A DNA stretch of 64,000 nt from Sipunculus nudus (Eukaryota > Annelida > Sipuncula > Golfingiida > Sipunculidae): the NCBI GenBank assembly GCA_026874595.1, contig CM049318.1, positions 18,960,241-19,024,240 on the forward strand. Reading direction: 5' to 3'. Below, piece by piece: positions 35,280-47,330 of the stretch (within the stretch, counting starts at the first letter, position 1; the number at the start of each line of letters is the position of its first letter). The position numbers were made by a program, and so were the translations under genes. The notes under the pieces were generated by a model that was given only the letters and a program-made list of their open reading frames with translations, was not told the origin of the DNA and did no database searches.

Positions 35280-38200
35280 AAAGAATCTGCCAGCCTTAAT
35301 AGCTGTGCAGTTACAGGAACCTTCATTGGTTAATATTTTACAAAGTATCCAAGTTCACAGTATGTGCGACAATACCAAACAATAACAAGCAACACTGCGA
35401 TGAACTGCAAACAGTATATTTCATAACCCTGCGCAATTACAGCTATTTATCGCCAATTTAATCAATAACAATAAGCGTTCGTCGTGGTTTGATCAAACAT
35501 TAAGATACATTTCAATAATCATTATAAAAAAAAGCTCCAGAATGCACTCCCCTTTTAGTAAATTCCCACAGTTACAAGGAATCTGCAAGCCTTAATAGCT
35601 GTGCAGTTACAGGAACCTTCATTGGTTAATATTTTACAAAGTATCCAAATTCACAGTGGAATAAAGGTCATGATAGTTTCCATGACTGTCCTGAAGAAGT
35701 CGTATAATCAATCACGGCTCTCTTAACTTTTATCCTCCTCTTGAAAAGAGCTTGGTACGATAAAAATAAACATGACTGATAATTGTCAAAATAATCATAT
35801 TTATGATAGCTCACTCATGATAGCGTTTTCCTGTATCTTTGATACGTTTTCCTGATTTCATTTGATTAAGACAGTTAGTGTATGTGCGACTTTAACATGA
35901 CTGAACACCTTGCAGGTGTTTTAAATCCTCTTTCAAATTTTGGACTTATCTCTTCGTTGTTAAAACATTAAACATGAAACTTAACCTGTGTCATTCGTTT
36001 AAAAAGCTTTCAGATATGGTAAACAAATTTATCTATTCACCCGACGGAATCAAATGATTTCTCAATGCAAACGTGTCATTCTATGATGTTTATTGAACTG
36101 TTATTATAAAAGTAAAGATTATTAAACCCATTTTGCATGTAATGTTGCATTACTGTGACACCACATGCAGCTCGGATGAATTCAAAGTATCAAATTGAAA
36201 CAGAAACAAATGGTTTAAACACCCTGACATGTCACTAGTTTTACAGGAAAGGGTTTAATTGTATCAATCCTTATATCTCTAGCCCATCGAATGTGACTCT
36301 GGAACAAGTCCAAACAAGGCAATCAAGACAGGTCCGCCCAAAAAAAGAAAGATTTTCTTGAAACTACTCAATTATAGGAAGATTTTAGTCCCGTTTATGT
36401 AATGAATGTACACGACCATATTTGGAACAAAGAATGCAGCCAGAGAATGGTAGATATGGCACTGTTCCGCACATAACCGAGAGGCTTAATCTAGTTAGAT
36501 TAGCAGAGCTTTCTTTAATATTTTCTGGTATCCTGCTTTAATAGAATGCGGGGCTGCCTATGTCACAGCGGGTCAAGAAAATGGATTTTTTAATAAAAAA
36601 AAATGGCCTCATCTAGACATATTCTGCCACGGGAAGATACCTAACCGATACAATGGAAAAGGCTTCCAGAAGGAGTATGTAAACATATTCAAATGCAGAG
36701 AGTAACCCTAGCTGAAGAGCAAAATAAGATCCTAGACGTTTTGCCCGAAATCTGGTGCTGTGTTGTGCGCTTAACCGACTCATAGTATATCAGCTCATAT
36801 CCTAGCTAATTTCCATCGAAACCAACGACCACCTGGAGGCCTGAGTATTAAGTTGTGTTACCAAAACCAGCATATAATGAATACATAAAGTATCCTTAAT
36901 CATACCCTACGACCTGGAATATTTGCCTTCAAAATTTTAAATAATTTACATTTAAAAATTAAGGTGTGTGAAAGTTCAAGTAATCATCTCGCGTTTAGCT
37001 CCACTTTATGCGTAAATAAATATCTCGAAGCTTCCTGATCTGCCTCTGATATTTTTCCGCAAGGATTTTTGCTTCCAAATTTGTATATCATTTAAGAATG
37101 CGTGAGTTTAAGCATAAAAGTGTGTAAAATTTTAAGTAATCCTTATGCGTTCAGTTCCAAGTTACGTGTTTATAAATATCTCGTAGCTATCTGATCTGCC
37201 TCTGACATTTATCCGACTCCTTACGTAAATAAGCAAGTAACCCATGGTTCATGACACTCAGCTGACTTGAACAGTCTGTAATATTTAAATTCTTGAGTGC
37301 TAAAATCCACATAGAACAGCAAAACCCGCAAGATATAAGTCTCAGTGACCTAATGTTTGGTATGCAAGGTGACTTAGAAAGGATATTCTTTGGTTTTTGT
37401 AAGACGTTTCTAGGTTAAACGGCTACAATTTTTGCCTGTTAATAACTGGCCAGCTTTATTTTCTGAGTACAAAAAAAGTACAATATAATGAAACGAGTAA
37501 AAATAAAGAAAAAGTCCATAGCTCCACAGTTATCCTAAGCTGAGAGAACTTTCCATGGCCAATTAGCTTGCTGATTGCAAAAAAAGATCCATGCAAATAT
37601 AACTGAGATATTTTATATTAAGTATCAATGTCATACATCAACAGTTGCAATAGTAAAAATGTTGCAGTTGTGTCCGCAACAGTTCTTAAGAACTGAAGGA
37701 CTAGCTAGGCTGATTTTCTTCATTTTTTGCATGGTTACAATGTGATACGTTCAGTTGATTAACACAGTTTTAGGTTTTAGAGTTGAGTGCATATTGTTTG
37801 TTTTCCAGCTAAAATTACGTACACAAGTCTGATTTTCTAAGTACTAAACTCACATACAAAAATAAAAACACTCGCAATATGTAGGGCACTGTGACTTACT
37901 TTTTCTGCATGCAAGGAGATTTACCAAAGCCCTACCTTTATGTCAAGTGAGAAGTTTCTAAGTTAAACGGTTACGATTTGTGCCTGGTTAACGAACAACG
38001 GACGACCGGCCCGACACACGGACGAGGGATAAAGGGTGATAGCTATAGCTCAGCTGAACTTATAAAACAAACTGTACATTATAATATTAGTATGGAAGTC
38101 ATCTTCATCGGGTATTTTTAATTTGTAATGCAAATGGCCATAAGATCATTGACATGAGAACAATACTTAATACATTGTTCATATTTTCGATCACAATATG

Positions 38201-38735
38201 TTATAACCCAAGTATAAATATAAATTTAAAACCAATAGAAGTGATTGGTTATTAATCTGGTATATCATTGTTAATTATAAACTCGTTGAATATGGCATGC
38301 AAACGCGCCTAACATTTTACCAAATTAAGTTAATTTTGATAACACAGTTGACATTTTTAAAACTTATCTGGATAAATACAGACCGTATCCACCGAATGGC
38401 CGTCTTGGATAAATGAATAATAACAAATAATATGAGATAACCAAGTCAAAAGACAATGCTGCCATTACTTTCTACATCAATGAATAAATTATAAACTACT
38501 ATAACATGAGCAGAAAAGCCGATTTGATGTATGTACTTAGTATATATTTTGACATGCAGCAGGTGGTATGATTATCGTCTCCATCTGAGACGTAAGTAGT
38601 TTTCAGGATGTAATGTGGCCCATTCAAATAAATCCGTTAATGAAAAGGAAGAGTTTTAATACAAAAATAGCGACATTTGGACATCAGGTATCCAATCCAA
38701 GGACAAAATGTGACCTTTTTTATTTCGGCACTTTC
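35280..38735 (+). repeat. 3.455 kb direct tandem duplication, copy B
   Basis: Exact continuation of copy A's first base to its last. The junction TTTC|AAAGAATC at 35279 joins the end of A to the tail of the 295 bp unit with at most one shared base, and after 38735 the sequence becomes unique (CTTGTATAG). It may be a real recent duplication or an unmerged assembly copy. Confidence 0.95.
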
Positions 38736-41600
38736 CTTGTATAGAATTCTTAAAATAAACATCGTCCACTATCGTTGAGTGCAAATATGCCCAGTAAAGA
38801 TTTATGCTGTTAGGAAAGAAGAAGAAAAATGAGTACCTATCAGATAATACAGCTGCTTCACAGGGCGCGTATATTTCATCGAAAGGAAAATATAATCCAA
38901 ATAATAAACTGACCAGTGGTGAAAGGTTATGAAAGATGGAGTGGTCAACGCAGTGCGTATTTAAAGTTTCATCTCAGTTACATACATGTTTAATCGAGAA
39001 TATCAAAAACACTTATCGTAATGGCCAAGTGGTAGAAAATCTCTCATGAAAAACGTGATATCTTCCCTGTCAGTGGGATACCAATTCTCTGTGAATCTTT
39101 CAACAGCGTGAGGCACCAAAATAATTGAACTTTACTATGTCGATGATCAGCGTGAGTTTATTTAAAGTACAATGGAATTGTTGAAAGTACGATCAGTAAT
39201 ATATATTTAAAAAGGTTAATGCCTTTTAACATATTAAAGCCTGTTCGTTACGTTTGTAGTGCTTTCTATTTCTACTCCCCCTAACGGGACACGCCACTGG
39301 AGCCACTTACACAGCAAGTGATCTTCTGTAATAGATGGAATACTTTCACCAACACAGCACATTACAAGGGGTAATGGTAATCGGCGTACATGTTTTTCGT
39401 ACTAATTCCACTTTTACGACCACAAAAGATACTATAATTAAGCTTCTATCGGTAGGGAAATTGCTTGCAGAGTTTGATGAGTATACTATATTTGGGTTAT
39501 TTTTATTATTATTATAATTATTATTATAAAGAGATTTCTCACGTCCCACTGAGTGTTTAACCATCAACGATATTCGTTTCCCTTTCTTACATTCAAGTGT
39601 TATTGCGCTTAATCCCTGAGATAGTTGACTATCTAAAACTATTTTTTTGTCCAAGCAATAATCACAGATGTCAGAATTGTATAAGATATTAATCTTTTCG
39701 AAGGTCGTAAGCTACATAGCCTGTTCCCTTTTTCGGTAAACTGAAGGCGTCGTTTTCTGAGCGATTACAATTCATTAATGTTTGGGTCCTGCAATAACCC
39801 CTGCTTGATGTGACGAACACAACAATTTTGTAATCCACGTTTTCGATGAGATTACATTTGTATTTCTATTAACAAACCAACAATATTAAGTCATAGCAAT
39901 ATTTGTACAAGCACAATCATTGACAAAAAGATGTTTGCATGTTTGCGTCTCTGAGGTTTTACTTAAATATCAAAATACAAAAACATGCCTTTTTTAAGAT
40001 TCATAATTTTAAAAAAGGCCTCTCTGGTTTTTCTGGTAAATTTTATTTACGGGCCTTAACTTTTCAGTTTGAAAGTATAAATTATTAAAACATATTACAT
40101 GAAAAATGCATTCATTTGTTCACCCATGTATAAATAGAAGCTCAGTGAACAATAGCCTAACAAGCCTAAATAGAACGTTCTAGGAACAATGACATGTCCC
40201 TTTACGAGATAAACATTATGAACACGAGTGAAATAAGTAACTCGATTATTTATTCTTCAGATCTCAATATTAACATAATCATTCTTAAAACGGAAAAGTT
40301 ACAATACGACAATTTCAAAATAAATCTTTGACAAGGCTTAACATAGTAAAATACAAAAATAGAAATATGCAAAGAGTTACAGCTTTTGAAAAAAAATATT
40401 GTATCGGCTAATTCTATTAAGTAAAAAAAGTGTCAAGTAAAAGAGAATTAATCTTCAAAATAATATTGCTCGTTTCATGATTGATTGCACTAATGACGAT
40501 GGTTTTCCTCTTTTAAATGGGGTTAGCTAGTTCAGCTACGTTGCTTATTGATATGCGATCACGCGACAACGTAACTATCCAGTTATAACACGTACATAAA
40601 AAAGAGTAATTACTTCAAACTTGGCGACATTTATATCCAAACGTCTTTTACTTCTAAGGTCCGGTTTCTTCTTCCTTATCTTTATATTACGGATGGACTT
40701 AAGGGTAACCGTTTTTCACCCTTTGTCTTACTAATTTAAAGTGCTCCTTTGATTCAAGTTATCATGTGACTTATCATGAGGAAGTGGCTGATAAAGGAAG
40801 TTCCCACTTTTTTTCATGAAAATGCACATTAAAAGAAAAACGACCCTCCAGCAGATTACGTAACAAATTGTCTTACGAGTCTTGAAGATATTGATTGCAA
40901 AGTATATTTTTCATATTCATTGAGTAGACCCACATTACAGTAAATTTGAATATAGGATTCGAATTAAATGTAGGATTCAAATGCCGCAAGAGTTTCTTAA
41001 CCATTCATGAAAATTATGAGTTCTGTGTGTTAAAATCATAGCTTATTATCTGCTCACGATAAACGATAAACGACTTTTGGCGATGCAAGTTCGCCCAATC
41101 GATACACAGTGGTAGTTTCTGATAGATACAACAGTCAATTTGCCAATTAATGATAAATGTCTCAGGATTAATGGTAAAACTTGTAAAATTACCCCATTAG
41201 GACACACTTGGTATCTTTCCTGATAATTCAAGGCCAAACGTGTGAATATCTGTGGTCCTTCATGCGTTCCTTGACAACGAAGTGGAAGGGCCACCGTCAT
41301 TTGTCAAAGAAAGATTTTTAAGTTTGACAGCTTAGACAAGTCATCCCCACAACTTGACACTGGAAGAGGTTCTTTGATAGTAGATACAACCTCTGACGGA
41401 AGGAGGGGGTATAAGCGTGGACGGCGGTTAGAATGGGAGCCCGGCGCTATAACCATAACCTTACCACTCATAGATCATCTCTAATTAACACGTAAAACAA
41501 AGGTCATTTGATCTATGTCAGTCTGTTTGTCTGGCCTTGTATGTGTCACTTTGTTTTCCTCTACATTTACAAGATAGTTCCGTTTCTTGTTTTGTGCCGC
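38736..41600. other. Intergenic, no gene recognised
   Basis: AT-rich sequence with an (ATT)n patch at about 39500. No frame has a known motif, and the minus-strand frames at 39346-39654 and 41046-41300 lack context. Confidence 0.55.
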
Positions 41601-41609
41601 CCCTGCTGA

Positions 41610-41815
41610 CAATGTGTAGATAGATTCGTCATCATCGTGATTAGTCATTAGTTCATGAGAAACGGACAGTTTTATAGTTTCGGACAGTTTTATAGTTTCG
41701 GACAGTTTTATAGTTTCGGACAGTTTCGCTGTTAGCAGAATTATGAGCAATGTGTAGATAGATTCGTCAATACCAGGTAAGAGAAACGGAAAGTTTTATA
41801 CAACTATTCTATACC
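41610..41815. repeat. 18 bp minisatellite within a larger ~135 bp duplication
   Basis: 'cggacagttttatagttt' is repeated about four times in 41660-41730. The block 'aatgtgtagatagattcgtc' occurs on both sides (about 41611 and 41749), each followed by 'gagaaacgg(a/a)(c/a)agttttata'. The minus frame across it, with an ETIKLS repeat, is a by-product. Confidence 0.85.
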
Positions 41816-42670
41816 ACTACCACTATAGGAAATGGTGGTAGGCCTACAGTGTGCTGTTGGCAAAATAATGAGCAGGTATCCCACAGCCCTTAAATCTTAA
41901 ATCACTGGCATCGCGCTCGCAGTTTCTCATGGACGAAGAGAGCTCATTACACATTTATCAAAGTGGATTCAAAATGTTGCGTTCTTTAATATCTGGATAC
42001 TGCCCAGTTCTAGGTATATTACGAGTTTTAATTAAGTGATAACGTTGGCATAAGTTATTTTGATTGTGACAATGTGGCACCTGATACAACTCATAAATAT
42101 CACTTGTCAACTTCTTCCACGAAGATTATATTCCTTTTTCACAAATTTCCTTTTTCCTTTATTCTACAAAAAGAAAAAAATGCAAAAAAAAATCACGAAC
42201 ACGTCACAGTTTCCGACAAGTCTTGAAATTTGTATCTAATGTTTGATCAATCTAGAACCGACAAGCAAATATAACGATAATTATTACAAAGGCAAGGCGG
42301 GTCAAATTTCAGTGCAGCTGCTGTTTCGAAGTAATTATGGTTTTATAAGTTTCTCTTATTCTTACCTGCGTTATAATTATCTCCCCATAACCTGATACCT
42401 TAAACTATGCAGACATGTTTGTGTATTATGTGGCGTCTGGAGCTGCTCTTTCATTAATGTTTCTTTAGAATTATACTGCAAAAAGACGAATAGTCTGTAA
42501 AAGAAAGAAACAATGTTGAAGGTGGGGTAAATGGAAATGACAAAGCTTTGGAATATGAAAGAAATTGTGATTCTTGTGTGTGACATGGCTGATATATTTT
42601 TCAAATGTAATCGCAAATTATGACGGAAACACTTAATTTATTGAGAAAAGCTTACATAAGCAAATTAAAA
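41816..42670. other. Intergenic, no gene recognised
   Basis: No repeat family or coding feature identified. The minus frame 42377-42616 is featureless. Confidence 0.55.
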
Positions 42671-42672
42671 CG

Positions 42673-42710
42673 TGTCTGTCTGTCTGCCTGTCTGTCAGTC
42701 TTTCTGTCTT
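42673..42710. repeat. (TCTG)n microsatellite, interrupted
   Basis: About eight TCTG-like units with substitutions. Confidence 0.85.
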
Positions 42711-42819
42711 AGATTTTACCTACCTTTATTTAGTGAATGGAGCAGGGGCTAGGAATATTGGTCAACTTTTTACGTATAAAATCTTTTATTACTGTAACTG
42801 CATGACATATAAATGTATC

Positions 42820-42822
<3 letters not shown>

Positions 42823-42881
<59 letters not shown>
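42823..42881. repeat. (TA)n microsatellite
   Basis: About 29 uninterrupted TA units. Confidence 0.97.
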
Positions 42882-42883
<2 letters not shown>

Positions 42884-43186
42884 AGGTGACTATTGTACTT
42901 CTTAGTACATATTGAAAGATTAAAAGTCTTAAATGAAAATTTTTCCAATCTTGTCTCATATTAACAGAACATTTTAGAAAATATAGTTAAATGAGAATTT
43001 TTAGTATACCTGTGCATCCGCAAAAATGTCGTGAGGTCTGCATTCCGTGGGTTAGTCTTCAAAAACAGTTACCGTTTTTATTAATTTCATGACCAACATG
43101 ATCTTACCCGCACAAAAACGTAGTTCATAATGTCTGATCTCACCTTAAATTTTGAATTTCTGAACTTTGATGTTCAAAAGTGCACG

Positions 43187-43189
<3 letters not shown>

Positions 43190-43248
<59 letters not shown>
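43190..43248. repeat. (TA)n microsatellite
   Basis: About 29 uninterrupted TA units. Confidence 0.97.
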
Positions 43249-43250
<2 letters not shown>

Positions 43251-43329
43251 ACACTGCAGCTTTCATTCAAAGCTATAGGGCACTAAAAAATGTATATCTG
43301 CTGTTTGATATATTAAATATTGATTCGTG

Positions 43330-43830
43330 ACACTGAACACGACGCCCGAACTGACATGAGCCCGGCAGGGGAAGTCAAGTCTGGTAACCACGTGACTGAT
43401 CAGTTTCATGCCTTTGTGGTTTTTGGTGTGCTAGTGACGTCATACGGTCAGAGAAACTGACACCTCCAGTAACAGGCATGACCGATGGTGTATTTATCTG
43501 TCTGGGTGCACCAAAGAATAACAAAAGGATAAAATACATTTTGTGTTGAACACCCATCCGTGCTAACGCATGAATGGTGCTCCAAAAGCAGACAGGAAAT
43601 ATCAAGAACTGATAAGTCCAAGGAGTCTTTGCGGATGATGGCGTTCACAAACTGATTGAAATGGACGAAGACGGACCCCAAACGGGCAGTGTGCATAATA
43701 GATGTGTTAATTCCTTCGACAGCAAGATTCATATAAATCAATTTTCCGAAGAGGCACTTACACTCTTTGTTCTGTCCCAGGCTAGCGCCATGCCTCCGAC
43801 ATTAAACTGTTTGCGACCAGCGTCAGTGCC
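43330..43830 (-). other. GC-richer island with overlapping open frames, coding status unclear
   Basis: The base composition is visibly richer in G and C than the flanks. On the minus strand two overlapping frames (43448-43741 and 43375-43605) stay open, and the first extends upstream past 43790. A separate short stretch, MALAWDRTKS (43791 down to 43762), has a strong GGC-ATG-G start context and ends at a perfect GTAAGT donor. None is recognisable, and they are mutually exclusive readings. A decayed transposon gene or a lone first exon are both possible. Confidence 0.2.
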
Positions 43831-44162
43831 TTAATACCTTGTATCGATGACCGAAATGTAGGCCTATGGCTTGTGTCACGACTCAAGTGGGCTTAACTTC
43901 GTAATATGAATGTCAACCGAGTCGCGTATTCACGGCTAGTTCCAGGCATGAAACATTTAAGAACTTAAAGGGATTTTTTTTTCACCCTAGTTTACCTTTG
44001 GATATAATGGTCGCTCAATTCCCATAATATTTAAAAAGTGAGTGAAGTAAATCAATTCCTAGAGCTCATTTAACGCTCTCCCATGGAAATCAGGGTTAAC
44101 GTAGGGTGCATTTGTGTGATCTGATACAGACAAGATAATGTTTTGGGCTTGGCTATATTATT

Positions 44163-44164
44163 TA

Positions 44165-44218
<54 letters not shown>
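44163..44218. repeat. (TA)n microsatellite
   Basis: About 25 TA units with one TG interruption at the left edge. A perfect CATATTTG/CAAATATG hairpin follows at about 44230-44249. Confidence 0.95.
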
Positions 44219-44219
<1 letters not shown>

Positions 44220-44620
44220 TGGTGAGCTTCATATTTGTTATCAAATATGAAATGCTTCAAGTTAAGATTATATGTGAGTGGGTGTGTGTGTGTTAGTGTC
44301 CTCGGTGACAGGAGAATGGTCTACGTGATATGCACCGCTAAGGGATCCAAATTGCTTTACCCATGAAAGACTAGGCGTGTGCATCTAACAAAACCGACCA
44401 AACTAGCTGAAGACAGACCCTTGGGTGACAAGACACGTCTGATAGAACGCTCAGAGCGGGAGCAGAATGAACACATCACCATACGCTATCGAAAAATTTT
44501 GTGACTGAGGAGAAACCCCTTCTCCTACACCCGTGGTCAATAAATGGAAATGCATATGAAACGTGACAAATTCACTCTGAACATGCACGTGATTTGTTTG
44601 ATCAGACCACAATACAAATT

Positions 44621-44622
<2 letters not shown>

Positions 44623-44675
<53 letters not shown>
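44623..44675. repeat. (TA)n microsatellite
   Basis: About 26 TA units. Confidence 0.97.
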
Positions 44676-44678
<3 letters not shown>

Positions 44679-44744
44679 AGGGAGACGCCCGTAATTTATT
44701 TTCAAAGTGTAATTTTATTTTATGAGTGTAAGTGTTATACGGAG

Positions 44745-44790
44745 GGATCCTGAGTCGAGAGCGTGGTCCTGAGTCGAGAGCGAGGGACGA
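44745..44790. repeat. Short direct repeat, ~20 bp, two copies
   Basis: 'tcctgagtcgagagcg' occurs twice, about 20 bases apart, in a GC-rich patch between two TA tracts. Confidence 0.8.
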
Positions 44791-44919
44791 ACGCGGGCAC
44801 CGGAATGGAAAGTTACAGTCAGGCTGGCCCTGGAATTGTTTGTGAATGGAGTAAAATAAACGTTGTTTTCGGCCATGAACTGTCACCTTATTTGTCATGG
44901 GACCTGCGGCGTGAATCGT

Positions 44920-44922
<3 letters not shown>

Positions 44923-44985
<63 letters not shown>

Positions 44986-44986
44986 T
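44923..44986. repeat. (TA)n microsatellite
   Basis: About 30 TA units with one TG interruption. Confidence 0.96.
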
Positions 44987-46565
44987 AAGCTAATGGCACC
45001 AGAGCTTTACAATTATACAAATAGAGGAATCAAATTTTGTCATATTTTTAATTCTACATAGTTTCGTGCAACGTGCCCGAAATTAGGTAGTAGTAAAAAT
45101 GTCTGACAACTATTGATTATCTTTAAATTATTTTTTATTAAAAAATACATTTTTGTTTATTTTTTCTATTACATACTCATATTTATCGAACTAATATTTC
45201 TAAATAATACACATTAATTCATTCATGGAGATATTTTAATCAACATACCCTTTATTCATAACTAATACAGGAAGTGTCAGGGACCATTCCTAATGCCTTT
45301 GCCGACAAGAATCACAGAAACGAATAGTCGATGCGAGAACGTTTCCAGAGAGTCATCTGAAAACTACCTGCAGAATAAATATAGGTCATTAGGGTTAGAC
45401 TTTTGTGATTTCCAAGTCATGTATAAATTCAAGTTAACATTCCTTGCTAAATTCCACGCTTATGGATTCTTTAAAACAGCCGAAGTCAAGTTATCTCACA
45501 CCATGATAAAACATATTCCCAAGTAACATCTCTTCAAGCCACAGCCAACACAACATGTACATTTAGGCTCTGTCGTCTGATTCTCAAAATAGTCCCTCAG
45601 GGTTCCATCAGTGTGAAACTTTCCATAATCATGAAAAAACACGGCTTCTATCGGTAAAACTCTGGCTTCCACCAAAGGTAACCTTCAATTCGTCATGGAA
45701 CCTGTTATTTATCAGTCAATAATGGTCCTATTCAAACAAGAATACCCGTCATTAACGCGATGACAAAAATTGACTTATAACAGTAACTTAAGCGACAGTT
45801 TTGACCTGGGAGAGTACCTTTACGCCCAGGTGGCCGGTTTTCTGAATGACAAATTTACCTTAGTGCCATCAAGTAAACGAGTCCCTACCGAGTTGTTTTT
45901 TGTGGGAATTGTTTTGCAAAAGAGTAGCTTTCACGGACGAGCTTCGGTCGAACTTTGTGCCGATTTAGCACTACTATGCTCTTTACTCTCTCAGACCTCA
46001 GGAATATAATGGGTACATTTTTTGTGTCCTATATATTATATCCTATGCGTATGATTTTGCACTTTTATGAGTGTTCATTCATGCTTTTATGTGTTTCAGT
46101 GAGTAATTGTTCCGCGTGTTCCAGGCAATAGTTCAACACATCGCGTCTCTGCCCACGTCCTCAGACAGTTTCTGCGTTTTCATTGGGTTTCAGGCGCTTA
46201 AGTGCAATTTTATGCGTTAGCGTGCGATTTCGTCTGACATTCGTAGACGATTTCTCACTACGAGCAAAAAAACAGCCATTACGGGAGGAAAATGTTCATT
46301 TGTGAGGGCCGCTCTAGACAGACGCTGACTTAACAGAATTTAACTAAGAAAAATTTTGTTTAGATTATATCTTAGATTACACCACGGAATGATAATATAC
46401 ACAGAGGCACCAGGACTATCCCTCGCACCGAGCTACAACTTGGCTGTCACACAACACGCTCTTCGGTTTAACTAGTTTCTGTTCCCAAACTTCCCCCACG
46501 TCGCGCACTGTTCCAAGGCTTAAATGACACTCTTGCACCAGGGCTCATAAATATGCACGTCCTTG
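44987..46565. other. Intergenic, no gene recognised
   Basis: Open frames 45293-45526 and 45770-46009 are short and have no motif. Confidence 0.5.
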
Positions 46566-46569
46566 CATA

Positions 46570-46754
46570 TACATTGAAACCTGTATGTAATAAGACCATC
46601 CATGGGACTGGCCAAAAGTGGTCTTTATTCACAGATGGTCTTATCAGACATGTCAGTTATCACGTATTTGAGCGCTCTCGGTTTACTCAAGCGTGGACTT
46701 AGTACAGATGTGGTCTTATAAACATTTGGTCTTTCAGACAAGTTCTGCTGTACA
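46570..46754. mobile_element. Pogo/mariner-like MITE, ~185 bp
   Basis: It starts TACATTGAAACCTGTATG and ends CAAGTTCTGCTGTA, imperfect mirror ends. The interior repeats 'gtggtctttat', 'gatggtctta' and 'gtggtcttata', the 'rewritten arm' style of this type. Non-coding. Confidence 0.6.
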
Positions 46755-47002
46755 TGGAATAGATTTTATCACTGAATGTCTTTCGGCTGAGCGGAACATT
46801 AAATATATCACACTTTGTAATGTTATTGACATTAGTAGGCGCTATTAAATTTTCAATACTTGTGAGATAGTTTCATACAGTTGATGAACTGGGTTATCTT
46901 TAATTTGAAATGATGTGTTAAAAGAAAAGGTCATCTTAACAAGAGCTTTATTGGGCTACTGTATTTAAAGTAATAGGTGCTTGCTTCTAATGTCAATAAT
47001 AA

Positions 47003-47330
47003 GGGTTGGTTTTAGGCACATTTTTTTCAGAAATCAATGTGGGCGGGCGATATTTTTGTTTTACCTTTTTTTCTGTATATCGATAAATATGTTATATGAT
47101 CAAGGAAAAGCATGAACATGACAGTTTTTCATAAACAGGTAAAAGCACTAAATAACAAAGGAAATCTTATCAAAATTGTATTATTTTATCTTCTTGATAG
47201 AAATGTCCGAGCGACTTGTGCTCAAAAAATGTTAAGTTTCTATTGAAAATCAAATTAAAAATTTTTAAAGCGGGGGATTAAAATTGACGCGGGCGGTGCC
47301 TTAGAACCATACCTTTTTTTGGCCTTATGT
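47003..47330. mobile_element. MITE family B copy 2, ~330 bp
   Basis: The left end GGTTGGTTTTAGGCAC and the right end GTGCCTTAGAACCATACC are imperfect inverted repeats. Next to the left end, 'tttcagaaatcaatgtgggc' and 'gggcgatatttt' match 21325-21420. Confidence 0.65.

Noticed and set aside
38041-38056. 'gatagctatagctcagctga' as a tRNA A box
   Set aside because: No B box at the right distance; it is the edge of a dispersed repeat, also present at 34585.
42730-42948. Tyr-Ile repeat proteins on both strands
   Set aside because: They are translations of a (TA)n microsatellite, as at the other TA tracts.
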